A stretch of 64,000 nucleotides of DNA from Bacillus sp. ISL-41 (GCF_018613235.1 NZ_JAGGQP010000016.1:145753-209752), one strand, 5' to 3'; positions 35,628 to 44,355 are shown, counted from the stretch's first letter. Numbers and translations: made by a program. The notes: generated by a model from the sequence alone, not told the origin.

Positions 35628-35639
35628 GAACATCTGTTC
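35628..35639 (-). promoter_or_regulatory. LexA (DinR) box upstream of yqjW
   Basis: GAACATCTGTTC matches the Gram-positive SOS box core GAAC-N4-GTTC exactly, 40 bases ahead of the yqjW start. It would place the yqjW-yolD pair under DNA-damage control. Confidence 0.75.
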
Positions 35640-35665
35640 CGTTTCATTATACCCATTATATTAAG

Positions 35666-35679
35666 CGAATATGCGTTCG
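35666..35679. promoter_or_regulatory. Second LexA-like box between yqjW and yqzH
   Basis: CGAATATGCGTTCG has one mismatch to CGAAC-N4-GTTCG. It lies between the divergent yqjW and yqzH genes and could serve either. Confidence 0.6.
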
Positions 35680-35814
35680 GTTTCAATGGTAATTTTCCGG
35701 GTGACTGACTTAATTAAGGTGTAAATGGCGAGTGATGCCAGGACTGGAGATTTTTACGTAAGGGTGTTTTCAGAGCGAGCTCCGGAGTATAATCAGGTTG
35801 AGAGGTGCTATTTT

Positions 35815-36006
35815 ATGGATAAAAAACTCATTCGCAAAATGGTCCAGAAATGCTTCGTACAGTACCGGCATGATGATTCTCTGCCGTTCGGCGAGGTGGA
35901 GTTCGAAGAGATATATGGAAAGATTGTGGCACTGAAAAACGAGGAGCCTGAGACGGATTTGCATGACATCATCAATGATGCGGTGTATGAATTTTTGGCT
36001 ACATAA
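35815..36006 (+). CDS. yqzH: YqzH family protein
   Basis: A 63-residue acidic protein: 'KKLIRKMVQKCFVQY', 'EEIYGKIVALKNEEP', 'IINDAVYEFL', which follows the YqzH pattern from B. subtilis. ATG at 35815 has GAGAGGTG upstream; an upstream in-frame start at 35725 is not supported. In B. subtilis yqzH belongs to the LexA regulon next to yqjW, and a LexA-like box lies in front here too. Function unknown. Confidence 0.8.
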   Translation: MDKKLIRKMVQKCFVQYRHDDSLPFGEVEFEEIYGKIVALKNEEPETDLHDIINDAVYEFLAT

Positions 36007-36010
36007 GAGT

Positions 36011-36041
36011 AAAGGCTGCCCTGCATAACAGGACAGCCTTT
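36011..36041. terminator. Bidirectional terminator between yqzH and the DUF4179 gene
   Basis: AAAGGCTGCCCTG pairs with CAGGACAGCCTTT (one mismatch, loop CATAA). It ends yqzH and the convergent anti-sigma-like gene. Confidence 0.82.
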
Positions 36042-36043
36042 GA

Positions 36044-37390
36044 TTATTTTAATCGGATATTTGCTTCGCCTTTGATTGTTGCGGGATAATCATTCAACTT
36101 TAAGGTAATCGGGCCAGGCGCTGCTCCTTCACCAAAATAAGGGATTAAAATATCAACCGGCAGTTCATTCGTGCTCCATCTGAAAGAAGCAGAGCCGTCA
36201 CCAATTTCATCTCCATTCGAATCGACTGCCTGTTCAAATGAAATGTTTGTATGTCCTTCCTTCGAATCCCTTTGAAAAGTGAGCATCAATAGATTCTCTT
36301 CCCTGTCGATCTTCAGCAATCTGCCATCACTTGGAGCCTTCAGCACTTTCATTTTCTCAGGATCGACAATGATTTCTACCTCATCTTTATCAACTGCACG
36401 CAAGGAATTGAAGCGAAGATACAGCTCTTTTGGTTTTTTGAAATAATTGCTTTGCAGAAAAAATTCCTTTGTTGAATCGTCTTTATGGCTGGCAATGGTC
36501 CCATTGTTAATTGCCGCCCACTCTTCACCTGTTTCATCTACAATTCTCAAATCATTGAAACCGAAAATATGCCTGGTATTCTCCTTATCAAAATGAGCAG
36601 TAATCCCAATTCTCGTTGGATAGATCGACACTTTTTCAACAGTGATTTTCTGGCCTTCGAACTCAACTGTTTCATTAACTTCATATATTTCTTTTTTATC
36701 CTTAAAGGCATCCTTGTCTATTGAGAACGGAAGCACCCAGGTATGATCAAGCTTATTTGAGGGCTTACTATCATCTATTCTTCCTTCCGCCAGTTCAATG
36801 CTTAGCTCGAGATCTTCAGGGAGGTTATCCTTATAGAATTCATATGTGGCCGTAAACATCTGTTCCTGATTGTGTGCCTCGAACGAGTCGTAATAAGAAA
36901 AAACAGTTTCTTCAATATTCTGCCCTTCACTGTCGGTCAGCAAAAACTTTTCAATTTTAAGATCTTTTTTTGTTCCAGAAGATTCTAGCTTATAAAACAG
37001 CACCATCATCTGCTCATCGACAATCACCGAGTCAAGCGTGACCTTAATACCGTCATGTTCATCAGATACATCGATTTTTTGCGCAAAGTCATTTTCAACT
37101 GCTGCTGTCAGTCCTTTATCAAACCGGACAAGCTCTACAATTTTCTCCATGCCAGGTACCAACGTCACATACGAAGCAAAAGTTTCTGACGTCCTGAGCA
37201 TCGCTGTAAAAGCAAAAATCAAGATTGCTGCTGACGCAAAGGTCCTCATATATAAAAGTTTTTTCTTCCGTTTCCTTTTTCCTTTGCTGATCCCGGCTGC
37301 AATCGCCTCGTCCAGCTGGAGTTCAGGAACTTCGATATTTTCAAGCGCGGCCTGTGCCTTGCTCAGCTTTTTCTCCTCGGCATTAAGCAT
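36044..37390 (-). CDS. DUF4179 membrane protein, probable anti-sigma partner
   Basis: The 448-residue protein has a cytoplasmic N-terminal 47 residues ending in a strongly basic KRKRKKKLL, one membrane helix (about residues 50-66), then the DUF4179 domain ('VENDFAQKIDVSDEHDGIKVTLDSVIVDEQMMVLFYKLE') and further beta-rich extracellular domain(s). Its start overlaps the end of the ECF sigma gene by 8 bases, the usual arrangement of an ECF sigma factor and its transmembrane anti-sigma factor. The N-terminus lacks a visible zinc-type H-x3-C-x2-C, so it would bind sigma by another fold. Signal sensed is unknown. Confidence 0.75.
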   Translation of the reverse strand: MLNAEEKKLSKAQAALENIEVPELQLDEAIAAGISKGKRKRKKKLLYMRTFASAAILIFAFTAMLRTSETFASYVTLVPGMEKIVELVRFDKGLTAAVENDFAQKIDVSDEHDGIKVTLDSVIVDEQMMVLFYKLESSGTKKDLKIEKFLLTDSEGQNIEETVFSYYDSFEAHNQEQMFTATYEFYKDNLPEDLELSIELAEGRIDDSKPSNKLDHTWVLPFSIDKDAFKDKKEIYEVNETVEFEGQKITVEKVSIYPTRIGITAHFDKENTRHIFGFNDLRIVDETGEEWAAINNGTIASHKDDSTKEFFLQSNYFKKPKELYLRFNSLRAVDKDEVEIIVDPEKMKVLKAPSDGRLLKIDREENLLMLTFQRDSKEGHTNISFEQAVDSNGDEIGDGSASFRWSTNELPVDILIPYFGEGAAPGPITLKLNDYPATIKGEANIRLK

Positions 37391-37904
37391 AGCCCAATCC
37401 CCCCTTTTCCTCGAGCTGTCCGCGCAGTTCTTTCAACCCTTTGTTTAGCCAAGTCTTCACTGTACCTTCAGGACATTCGAGAATCTCGGCAATTTCCTTT
37501 ATTTTAAAATCATGAACGTATTTTAATTCGATGACCTGCCTTGTTTTGGAATCAAGCTTGCCGATGACTTCCTCGACCTCAAGCCAGCTGGACTGGTGAT
37601 CGGCGCCCATCAAACTGATGAGATCATCGCTGATGAGGATTCTTTTCCTCTTTTTTAATTCATCATTGCAGTAGTTGATCAGAATCCTTGTCAGCCATGT
37701 CGTAAAATACTGCGGTTCCTTCACCTTCCGGATTGAACGGAACGCTCTGTAGGTTACCTCCTGCAGCGCTTCGACCGCATCCTCGCTATTTTTCAGATAG
37801 CTGAGAGCAATCCGGTACAGGCGCACTTTATGAAGCTGCATCAATTCGTAAAATGCCGCTTCATTGCCTTTTTTAGCTCTCTGTACGAGTTCTTGAAGCT
37901 CCAA
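37383..37904 (-). CDS. ECF-type RNA polymerase sigma factor
   Basis: A 173-residue group IV sigma factor: region 2 'FYELMQLHKVRLYRIALSYLKNSEDAVEALQEVTYRAFRSI', and region 4 'VIELKYVHDFKIKEIAEILECPEGTVKTWLNKGLKELR'. No region 3. I start it at the TTG at 37904, five bases after GGGGGAG. It resembles SigV/SigM-type factors generally, but I would not assign one of those names. It is followed by its likely membrane-bound regulator, and a possible autoregulatory promoter lies upstream. Confidence 0.87.
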   Translation of the reverse strand: MELQELVQRAKKGNEAAFYELMQLHKVRLYRIALSYLKNSEDAVEALQEVTYRAFRSIRKVKEPQYFTTWLTRILINYCNDELKKRKRILISDDLISLMGADHQSSWLEVEEVIGKLDSKTRQVIELKYVHDFKIKEIAEILECPEGTVKTWLNKGLKELRGQLEEKGGLGYA

Positions 37905-37935
37905 AATGTCTCCCCCTGACTTTGTCTCTATCAAT

Positions 37936-37962
37936 TAGACATCGAACGCAGAAAAAAGTTTT
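37936..37962 (-). promoter_or_regulatory. Candidate ECF autoregulatory promoter
   Basis: On the minus strand AAAAC, about 16 bases and TGTC lie some 35 bases before the sigma gene. This spacing and the AAC/-GTC cores recall B. subtilis ECF promoters (TGAAAC, CGTC), but both boxes are imperfect. Confidence 0.35.
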
Positions 37963-37971
37963 AAAAAATTG

Positions 37972-38001
37972 AAAAAACCGCCAAAATTTTTACAAGGCGG
38001 T
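37972..38001 (-). terminator. Terminator after yqjQ
   Basis: ACCGCC and GGCGGT enclose a 12-base loop; TTTTTTC follows on the minus strand. It separates yqjQ from the ECF sigma unit. Confidence 0.75.
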
Positions 38002-38038
38002 CATCAAAGGTATTCTTTTAGAACAGATAATCGACGGC

Positions 38039-38830
38039 TTATTTCTGATTGAAAACTCTTTTGCCAAAAAGTTCAAACGTGCGAGGAAACAGCGAGTAAA
38101 CAATGCTGCCAGGACTCATCCAGCGCGGCAGGTTGATTTCACGTGTTCTCGTCATCATGCGATTGACCACTTGTTTCGCCACGTATTCAGGCTGCAGCAT
38201 AAAACGTTTTACATTTTTGACGTAGGTTCCCTGTTTATCAGCGACCTCAAAGAAGTTCGTAGCGATTGGACCCGGATTGACTGAAGTGACAAAGATGTTG
38301 TCATCAGCAACCTCCATTCGCAGGCTGTTCGTGTAGCCAAGAACGGCATGCTTTGTAGCCGAATAAACACTCGACTTAGGTGTGGCAATCTTGCCCGCCT
38401 GGGAAGCGATATTGATAATATGGCCGCTTCTCCTCTGCTTCATTGCAGGCAGTACCATCGAGGTACAGGCCATCAAGCCGACGACATTGACATCAAACAT
38501 CGTTTTGATATCATCAATCTTCGCTTCATGAGCATAATCAAAAATACCAAACCCAGCATTGTTGACCAATATATCAACGTAGCGGATATCAGTAAGCACT
38601 TCTGAAAAAACCCGCTTGATTGCTTCAGGATCAGCTACATCCAGCTGCTGGGCATGGACATTGATCGCATACTTTGATTGTAATTCTTTTTTTAAACTTT
38701 CAAGTTTATCGATACTCCGGGCCAGAAGGACAAGATTCGCTCCGCGCGCAGCGCAAAGCCTCGCAATCTCGGCACCGATCCCCCCGGAGGCACCAGTAAT
38801 AATAATATTTTTTCCTTTCAAGGATGACAT
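38039..38830 (-). CDS. yqjQ: Short-chain dehydrogenase/reductase YqjQ
   Basis: A 263-residue SDR of the DltE/YqjQ type: NAD(P)-binding 'IITGASGGIGAEIARL', structural 'LVNNAGFGIF', catalytic Ser in 'GHIINIASQAGK' and Y-x-x-x-K in 'SVYSATKHAV'. C-terminal 'YVAKQVVNRMMTRTREINLPRWMSPGSIVYSLFPR' may be membrane-associated. Substrate unknown. It follows yqjP after 11 bases; the pair is as in B. subtilis. Confidence 0.88.
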   Translation of the reverse strand: MSSLKGKNIIITGASGGIGAEIARLCAARGANLVLLARSIDKLESLKKELQSKYAINVHAQQLDVADPEAIKRVFSEVLTDIRYVDILVNNAGFGIFDYAHEAKIDDIKTMFDVNVVGLMACTSMVLPAMKQRRSGHIINIASQAGKIATPKSSVYSATKHAVLGYTNSLRMEVADDNIFVTSVNPGPIATNFFEVADKQGTYVKNVKRFMLQPEYVAKQVVNRMMTRTREINLPRWMSPGSIVYSLFPRTFELFGKRVFNQK

Positions 38831-38841
38831 CGTCTTTCACC

Positions 38842-39807
38842 TCATTTTGCTGTATAAACGAAGGATGTACCTTCTTCCCTGACTGAAATGGCTTCCAGGG
38901 ATTGTAAATAATCAAGCTGCCCAACTGTTTCCGAAATGGTCAGATTCAGTTCACGCTCATACACTGTCGGGAAGAGCAATTTACAAATCTCAAAAACAGT
39001 GAGTTCCCTGCCTTCAAGCATCCCCCTTACCTGCAATGCCCTGTCATGCTGGCGGGACAGCCTTTTTTCGATCAGGCTATGTAATTCTGTTATCTCCGTC
39101 CCATGTCCGGTGTATACTAGCCCAATCGGGTACTCCTGCAGCTTTTTTAGTGTTGAATTATATTGGACCAGCGGCTTTGGCCTTTCACTTTCGCCTGGCA
39201 GCGGCGGCTCAAGCAATGGATTCGGCGAGATTCCCGCGAGGATGGTGTCACCAGCAATCATTGTCCCATCTTTTTCACGAAAGAGCACAATATGGCTCTG
39301 GGCATGTCCCGGTGTCTCGAACACCCTCCATCCTGGCAGTGCCGGCGGAACGTCATTTTCCGAAATAGGCCCTGTCAATGAACGATCGCAAGAAAATACT
39401 AATGTCTTTTTCATCACTTTCATCGAGGGCACAAAATATTGCTCTGGTATTGCTGATTGCAAAAAGAATTTCTCATAGAATTCTTTATGCTCCTTTTCAA
39501 ATTCTGGAGTCCTGTTGATCCACCTTTCATTCAGCTGATGTCCAAATACGCTGAGACCTGGCGAAAAATAATCCAGCATTCCAACATGATCCGGATGATC
39601 GTGAGTCAGGATGACCTGCTCTATATCCTCCGGCTTCAGTTTCAAATCGGCAAGCTGGGATTTGAACGACTCCCAGGACTGCTCCGTCTTCGTTCCAGCG
39701 TCAACAAGTGTCAACCTGTCCCCTTTTATTAAATATGCGTTCACATCACCGACCGGGAAAGGCGTCGGCAAAGTCAGTTTGGCAATTCCATCTTTCCATT
39801 CTGCCAT
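38842..39807 (-). CDS. yqjP: Metallo-beta-lactamase-fold hydrolase YqjP
   Basis: A 321-residue MBL-fold protein with the metal motif 'VILTHDHPDHVGML' (H-x-H-x-D-H), 'FETPGHAQSHIVLF', 'MIAGDTIL' and 'YTGHGTEI'. This is the glyoxalase II/LACTB2-like branch; a hydrolase for a thioester or related compound is likely but the substrate is unknown. ATG at 39807 chosen over the GTG twelve bases earlier, which lies inside the ribosome-binding region. Confidence 0.85.
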   Translation of the reverse strand: MAEWKDGIAKLTLPTPFPVGDVNAYLIKGDRLTLVDAGTKTEQSWESFKSQLADLKLKPEDIEQVILTHDHPDHVGMLDYFSPGLSVFGHQLNERWINRTPEFEKEHKEFYEKFFLQSAIPEQYFVPSMKVMKKTLVFSCDRSLTGPISENDVPPALPGWRVFETPGHAQSHIVLFREKDGTMIAGDTILAGISPNPLLEPPLPGESERPKPLVQYNSTLKKLQEYPIGLVYTGHGTEITELHSLIEKRLSRQHDRALQVRGMLEGRELTVFEICKLLFPTVYERELNLTISETVGQLDYLQSLEAISVREEGTSFVYTAK

Positions 39808-39991
39808 TTTTCTATACACCCCAAAACATTATTTTTCTATAAGGTAAACGGATTGTTTGTTCAAGAAATGATTCAACTTTAATGATCCTGGTATTTTTTC
39901 AATATAAAATTAAGTTTACCTTTAAAGCGGAAAAATGTCATTATTTTCAGATTGTATTTTCAGAAAAAACTAAAAATTATTCAAATACTAC

Positions 39992-40021
39992 TTGACATAA
40001 GGGTTGTCTTTCTTGCATAAT
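39992..40021 (+). promoter_or_regulatory. Sigma-A-type promoter of the proC leader
   Basis: TTGACA and CATAAT separated by 18 bases, just before the T-box leader. The -35 is a full match and the -10 has one mismatch to TATAAT. Confidence 0.65.
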
Positions 40022-40049
40022 CACTATTAAAATTTCGTAAAACTTTTTA

Positions 40050-40298
40050 AAAGCATTCGAGCAAGACGAGTAAACAAGAATGGTGTCAGAGAGTGGAGTC
40101 CACCGGCTGAAAGGCTCCGCCGCCCTCTTCATGTTGAACCCTACCTTGCGAGCTGCCAGGCAAACCTGGACGTATACCGGCGTTAACGGATGTTGAGCTG
40201 CACTTTTTCGGCACTGGCTGAAGAAGTGAATGAGGGTGGTACCACGGAAGCATGGCCTTTCGTCCTTTTTTGGATGAAGGGTCTTTTTGTTTTTTCGG
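40050..40298 (+). promoter_or_regulatory. T-box riboswitch leader, probably proline-specific
   Basis: The leader has the stem I landmark AGAGAGTGG followed by CCGGCTGAAAGGC, the specifier region TGAACCCTACC (CCC or CCT, both proline codons, at about 40139-40143), and the conserved T-box GAGGGTGGTACCACGG at 40232-40247 that pairs with the uncharged tRNA acceptor end. A terminator (GGCCTTTCGTCC / GGATGAAGGGTC then TTTTTG, 40254-40298) follows. Uncharged tRNA-Pro would favour antitermination and raise proC expression. The proC product makes proline, which supports the specifier reading. The 550-base gap between yqjP and proC is accounted for by this leader and its promoter. Confidence 0.92.
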
Positions 40299-40361
40299 TG
40301 TAAGCACCGGGCTCTCTTTGAGTGGCAAAATAGAACATCAAATTTTTTGGAGGCGATCTTG

Positions 40362-41207
40362 ATGAAGAAGCTTGTTTTTGTTGGGGCAGGTTCGATGGCA
40401 GAAGCGATGATTTCCGGAGTAGGGGCAAGCGGGCTTCTTCCGGGAGAGCAAATTTGGGTCACAAATAAACAAGATACTGACAGATTGAAAACTCTGGAGC
40501 AGAAATATGGAATCAAAACGACATATGACTCAGGAATGCTTTTTAAAGACGCGGATGCAGTCGTCCTGGCGATGAAACCAAAGGATGCAGCAGCGGCGAT
40601 CGAGGAGATCAAATCTTATTTGTCTGAAGGTATGCTTGTCATTTCCATCCTTGCTGGTGTTTCGATTGACGCTATTGAAACTGCTGCTGATAAATCATTG
40701 GCCGTGGTAAGGGCAATGCCGAACACCTCGGCCGCGATTGGCAAATCGGCAACTGCGCTAGCAGTGAATTCCCATGTGAGTGAAGCGCAAAAGATGCTGG
40801 TGCAGGAGCTTTTTAACACAGTTGGCCTGACGACAGTCGTTGAGGAATATCAGCTTGACGCCGTCACAGGACTATCTGGAAGCGGGCCAGCCTATATTTA
40901 TTACCTGGTCGAAGCAATGGAGAAAAGCGCAGCCGAAATTGGTCTTGAAAAGCAAACAGCGAAGCAGCTGATTATCCAGACGCTGCTGGGTGCAGCGGAA
41001 ATGCTGACGAAGTCGGATAAGGAGCCTGCCCAGCTCCGCTTTGAGGTGACCAGCCCGGGAGGTACGACCGAAGCAGGAATCAGCATTCTTGAGCAGCATG
41101 GCGTCCAATCTGCTTTCGTATCCTGCATCAAGGAAGCCACAGCTCAATCAAGAAGGCTGGGCCATCTGCTGGGAAATGAACTTGCAGCAGCAAACCGTCC
41201 GCTTTAA
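40362..41207 (+). CDS. proC: Pyrroline-5-carboxylate reductase
   Basis: Final step of proline synthesis. The 281-residue enzyme has the N-terminal dinucleotide motif 'LVFVGAGSMAEAMISGV', 'VVLAMKPKDAAAAIEEI', the 'RAMPNTSAAIGKSATAL' motif and the C-terminal P5CR signature 'LRFEVTSPGGTTEAGISILE'. ATG at 40362 follows GGAGG by 8 bases. It is the single gene behind the T-box leader; proA and proB are not in the window. Confidence 0.96.
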   Translation: MKKLVFVGAGSMAEAMISGVGASGLLPGEQIWVTNKQDTDRLKTLEQKYGIKTTYDSGMLFKDADAVVLAMKPKDAAAAIEEIKSYLSEGMLVISILAGVSIDAIETAADKSLAVVRAMPNTSAAIGKSATALAVNSHVSEAQKMLVQELFNTVGLTTVVEEYQLDAVTGLSGSGPAYIYYLVEAMEKSAAEIGLEKQTAKQLIIQTLLGAAEMLTKSDKEPAQLRFEVTSPGGTTEAGISILEQHGVQSAFVSCIKEATAQSRRLGHLLGNELAAANRPL

Positions 41208-41265
41208 AAATTGCAAATGCCCTCCCTGTTTCTCTACAATGGAGAAAAACAACAGGGACGTGTAG

Positions 41266-42414
41266 ATGTTGCTTCTAACCTTACTGTCTTTAACTTTAAT
41301 CATCTGGATTTTGGCGACAATCGATGCCTTGATTGGTTTTAGGAAAATGGATTCCCTCGAAAAGGCTGAGGTTGCCGGCCAGGGACAAAAGCTTAGCGTC
41401 ATCGTTGCTGCCAGGAATGAAGAAGAACATATTTCCCAAAGCATTCGCACCCAGCTGAACCAAACCTACAAAAATACCGAGTGGATCCTGGTCAATGACC
41501 GTTCCGAGGATGATACTGGCAAAATGATGGAACACCTGAAAAGTTCTGATTCGAGAATCAGAGTAATCCATATCGAAAGTTTGCCAGAAGGGTGGCTCGG
41601 CAAGAACTACGCACTCTATAAAGGCTGCCAGCGCGCGACAGGGAACCTGCTCTTATTTACAGATGCTGATGTTTTGTACCATACCGAGGCTTTTTCAAAA
41701 GCGGTTGGCTATTTTGAGAAACATGATCTCGATCATTTGACCGCGGCCCCGAACCTTAGTGCAAAGCCATTCTGGCTAAAAGCCTTTGTTGCGTTCTTTT
41801 TGTTTGGCTTTTCGTATTACAAACGGCCGTGGCTCGGCAATAATCCGCGTTCGAAGACTGGGGTCGGCATCGGGGCGTTCAATATGATCACTCGGTCGGC
41901 CTATGAAAAAGTCGGCACACATGAATATATAAGGATGAGGCCCGATGATGACTTGCAGCTGGGAATGATGATTAAGCGAATAGGTCTCAAGCAGCGGATT
42001 GTCACGGCTATGACACTCATTGAAGTGGAATGGTACCAAAGCCTGAAGGAAGCTTTAGCGGGACTGGAGAAGAACACCTTTGCCGGCCTCCACTATCGGA
42101 TCAGCATGGTACTATTTTCGGTGTTCGGTGTCTTTGTATCCCAGGTCGTGCCGTTCTTCACTCTTTTTTCAAATAATCAGGCAGTCGCCATTTTAAGTGC
42201 TGTCAATCTTATATTCCTGGCTTTCCTTTATGTGATGGTAACAAAGAAGATGACCCGCTTTTCACCATGGATGTTCTTTGTCCTTCCCTTCACTGCCCTG
42301 ATATTCATTTTCTCCATCCTGAGAGCCAGCTACCTGACATTTAGAAGAGGCGGCATTATCTGGCGCGGAACGAAATATACGCTTGCGGAATTAAGAAAAA
42401 ACACATTGCGGTGA
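41266..42414 (+). CDS. Membrane glycosyltransferase family 2 protein
   Basis: A 382-residue GT-A glycosyltransferase with an N-terminal helix (residues 2-22), the catalytic domain 'KLSVIVAARNEEEHISQSI', D-x-D 'LLLFTDADVLYH', and 'RMRPDDDLQLGMMIKRIG', then three C-terminal helices. This architecture is shared with carotenoid glycosyltransferases such as CrtQ, but no carotenoid genes are near, so lipid or wall glycosylation is equally possible. AGGGACG lies before the ATG; it runs in the same direction as proC and namA. Confidence 0.85.
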   Translation: MLLLTLLSLTLIIWILATIDALIGFRKMDSLEKAEVAGQGQKLSVIVAARNEEEHISQSIRTQLNQTYKNTEWILVNDRSEDDTGKMMEHLKSSDSRIRVIHIESLPEGWLGKNYALYKGCQRATGNLLLFTDADVLYHTEAFSKAVGYFEKHDLDHLTAAPNLSAKPFWLKAFVAFFLFGFSYYKRPWLGNNPRSKTGVGIGAFNMITRSAYEKVGTHEYIRMRPDDDLQLGMMIKRIGLKQRIVTAMTLIEVEWYQSLKEALAGLEKNTFAGLHYRISMVLFSVFGVFVSQVVPFFTLFSNNQAVAILSAVNLIFLAFLYVMVTKKMTRFSPWMFFVLPFTALIFIFSILRASYLTFRRGGIIWRGTKYTLAELRKNTLR

Positions 42415-42493
42415 GTACAATTTTTCCTTTCCTCAGGAAGCCCTGTTATACTAAAAATATATTTTGGATTTCGAAATAAAAGGAGGCTTCCCG

Positions 42494-43516
42494 ATGGAAA
42501 AGAAATTATTTTCCCCTTATAAAATGAAAGATTTAACTCTGAAAAACCGTATCGTCATGGCACCGATGTGTATGTACTCATGTGAAAAAGAAGACGGGAT
42601 TGTTACAGACTTTCATAAGACACACTATGTAAGCCGTGCTGTCGGCCAGGTGGGCCTGGTCATTCTTGAGGCAACGGCGGTTACTCCTCAAGGCCGGATT
42701 TCCCATCAGGACCTGGGAATCTGGAGCGATGAGCATGTGCCCGGCCTGACAGCTTTGACGGAACAAATCAAGCAGAGTGGTGCGGCCGCTGGTATCCAGC
42801 TGGCACATGCTGGCCGAAAAGCAGCATTGCGTGATGAAATAATCGCCCCTTCTGCTTTAGCTTTTGACGAGAAGTATAAAGAACCGAAGGCTATGACGGT
42901 CGAGGAAATCAAGGAAACGGTCGAGGCGTTCAGGCTGGCTGCCGAGAGGTCAAAGCGCGCTGGCTTCGATGTCATCGAAATCCACGCTGCACATGGATAT
43001 TTGATCAACCAGTTCCTCTCCCCTCTAACAAATAAACGGGATGACGAATACGGCGGCACTGCCGAGAACCGCTTCCGCTTCCTCCGGGAAATCCTTGAAA
43101 AGGTAAAAACCGTATGGGATGGACCTCTGTTTGTCCGGGTTTCCGCATCCGACTATCATGACGACGGCCTGACTGTTGATGATTATGTAATCATTGGTCG
43201 GTCGCTAAAGGAATTGGGTGTTGACTTGATCGATGTCAGCTCAGGTGCTGTTGTACCAGCGAGAATACATGCTTACCCAGGCTACCAGGTTAAATTCGCT
43301 GAAAAAATCAAGCAAGAAGCCGATATAGCTACCGGCGCGGTTGGATTGATCACGACCGGAATCCAGGCAGAAGAAATCCTGCAAAATGATCGCGCTGATC
43401 TGATTTTCATCGCCCGCGAACTGCTGCGTGATCCATACTGGCCAAGAACAGCAGCCAAGGAGCTTGGAACAAGCATCGAATCACCTAAGCAATATGAACG
43501 AGGATGGATTTTTTAA
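42494..43516 (+). CDS. namA: NADPH dehydrogenase NamA (old yellow enzyme)
   Basis: A 340-residue FMN-dependent ene-reductase (YqjM in B. subtilis). Visible: '[22 protein letters not shown]' (the redox-tuning Cys of this subclass), substrate-anchoring 'QLAHAGRKA', '[31 protein letters not shown]' and '[14 protein letters not shown]'. GGAGG precedes the ATG at 42494. It reduces C=C bonds of enals, enones and nitro compounds and is thought to act in detoxification and oxidative stress. Confidence 0.95.
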   Translation: MEKKLFSPYKMKDLTLKNRIVMAPMCMYSCEKEDGIVTDFHKTHYVSRAVGQVGLVILEATAVTPQGRISHQDLGIWSDEHVPGLTALTEQIKQSGAAAGIQLAHAGRKAALRDEIIAPSALAFDEKYKEPKAMTVEEIKETVEAFRLAAERSKRAGFDVIEIHAAHGYLINQFLSPLTNKRDDEYGGTAENRFRFLREILEKVKTVWDGPLFVRVSASDYHDDGLTVDDYVIIGRSLKELGVDLIDVSSGAVVPARIHAYPGYQVKFAEKIKQEADIATGAVGLITTGIQAEEILQNDRADLIFIARELLRDPYWPRTAAKELGTSIESPKQYERGWIF

Positions 43517-43517
43517 T

Positions 43518-43557
43518 ATTAAAGCCGGCACTACAGTGGGTGCCGGCTTTAATGTTT
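43518..43557 (+). terminator. Terminator after namA
   Basis: A 14-bp perfect stem (ATTAAAGCCGGCAC and its complement, loop TACAGTGG) immediately beyond the stop codon. Confidence 0.85.
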
Positions 43558-43562
43558 CTATC

Positions 43563-43690
43563 TGGTCGATATATTTGCTTATGTGGTCGATATATTCAGA
43601 AATCCGCTGATATATTTCAAAATGTGGTCGATATATTCGAGAATCCGCTGATATATCTTACAATGTGGTCGATATCTATAAAACTGGTCG
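43563..43690. repeat. Tandem hairpin array C (about 41-bp period)
   Basis: TGGTCGATAT occurs at 43563, 43584, 43625 and 43666, and TGGTCG again at 43685. The two full steps are 41 bp. Each full unit reads TGGTCGATATATTC, a short middle, CCGCTGATATAT and a spacer, so GATATAT and ATATATC can pair. It lies between the convergent namA and methyltransferase genes. Confidence 0.85.
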
Positions 43691-43734
43691 TTGTGATTCA
43701 ACAATCTTTCCTAAACAAGGAGCTTGAAAGAGCT

Positions 43735-44355
43735 TTATAGAACTTTTTTTAGCAAAATCCTGCGGTACATCCCCCCAAACATGACTCCTTCATCAGAAAT
43801 CAACCTAACATTAGTCTTTTTCGTTTCGTAGATTTTCTCAAAAGATACACCGATATCCGTTCCAAACAGCTTGATTACATGCCTGATAGTCTCTCTAATA
43901 GTGGATAAGCTTTTCCCCGGCTCAGCAAATTTATCGAAGACCAACACCAAGCCATCCTTGCGGCACACTCTTACCATTTCACCAAATGCCTTTTTGCCAT
44001 CAGGAACTACTGACAATATTAAACTTCCAACAACATAATCAAAGGCACCATCTGTAAAATCAAGCTGTTGGGCATCCATTTCCAAAAAGGTAATCTTCGA
44101 GTTTCGATATTTATCCTTCGCTTTCTGCAGCATATCTTCTGAATAATCGATCGCGGTGATTTCCAAATGTTCGTAAGGCAATCTATCGATGTCAGCACCG
44201 GTGCCGACACCAACGAACAGCACCTTATCTCCTGGCTGGAAGTGGATTCCTTTAAATAGTTCATCTCGCGCCTTCGAAAAAGGACCAGCATTGAAAATGG
44301 CATCATAAATTGGCGCCCAGCTTTTGTAAATGACCTTATTCCAAGAGTTTTTCAT
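43735..44355 (-). CDS. Class I SAM-dependent methyltransferase
   Basis: A 206-residue methyltransferase. SAM motif I is 'DKVLFVGVGTGADIDRLP' (about residues 42-59), followed by 'EITAIDYSEDMLQKAK' and 'LEMDAQQLDFTDGAFDYVVGSLILSVVPD'. The family includes UbiE/menaquinone and phospholipid N-methyltransferases; 'SWAPIYDAIF' at the start is typical of the phosphatidylethanolamine type, but I would not name it. ATG at 44355 follows GGAG by 8 bases. It may be coupled to nothing nearby. Confidence 0.82.
   Translation of the reverse strand: MKNSWNKVIYKSWAPIYDAIFNAGPFSKARDELFKGIHFQPGDKVLFVGVGTGADIDRLPYEHLEITAIDYSEDMLQKAKDKYRNSKITFLEMDAQQLDFTDGAFDYVVGSLILSVVPDGKKAFGEMVRVCRKDGLVLVFDKFAEPGKSLSTIRETIRHVIKLFGTDIGVSFEKIYETKKTNVRLISDEGVMFGGMYRRILLKKVL

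Noticed and set aside
35725..35814. Upstream extension of yqzH by 30 codons
   Set aside because: No ribosome-binding site at 35725; the ATG at 35815 has GAGAGGTG and gives the family N-terminus.
39977..40612. 211-codon frame antisense to the proC leader
   Set aside because: It crosses the T-box and its terminator and overlaps proC; low-complexity composition.
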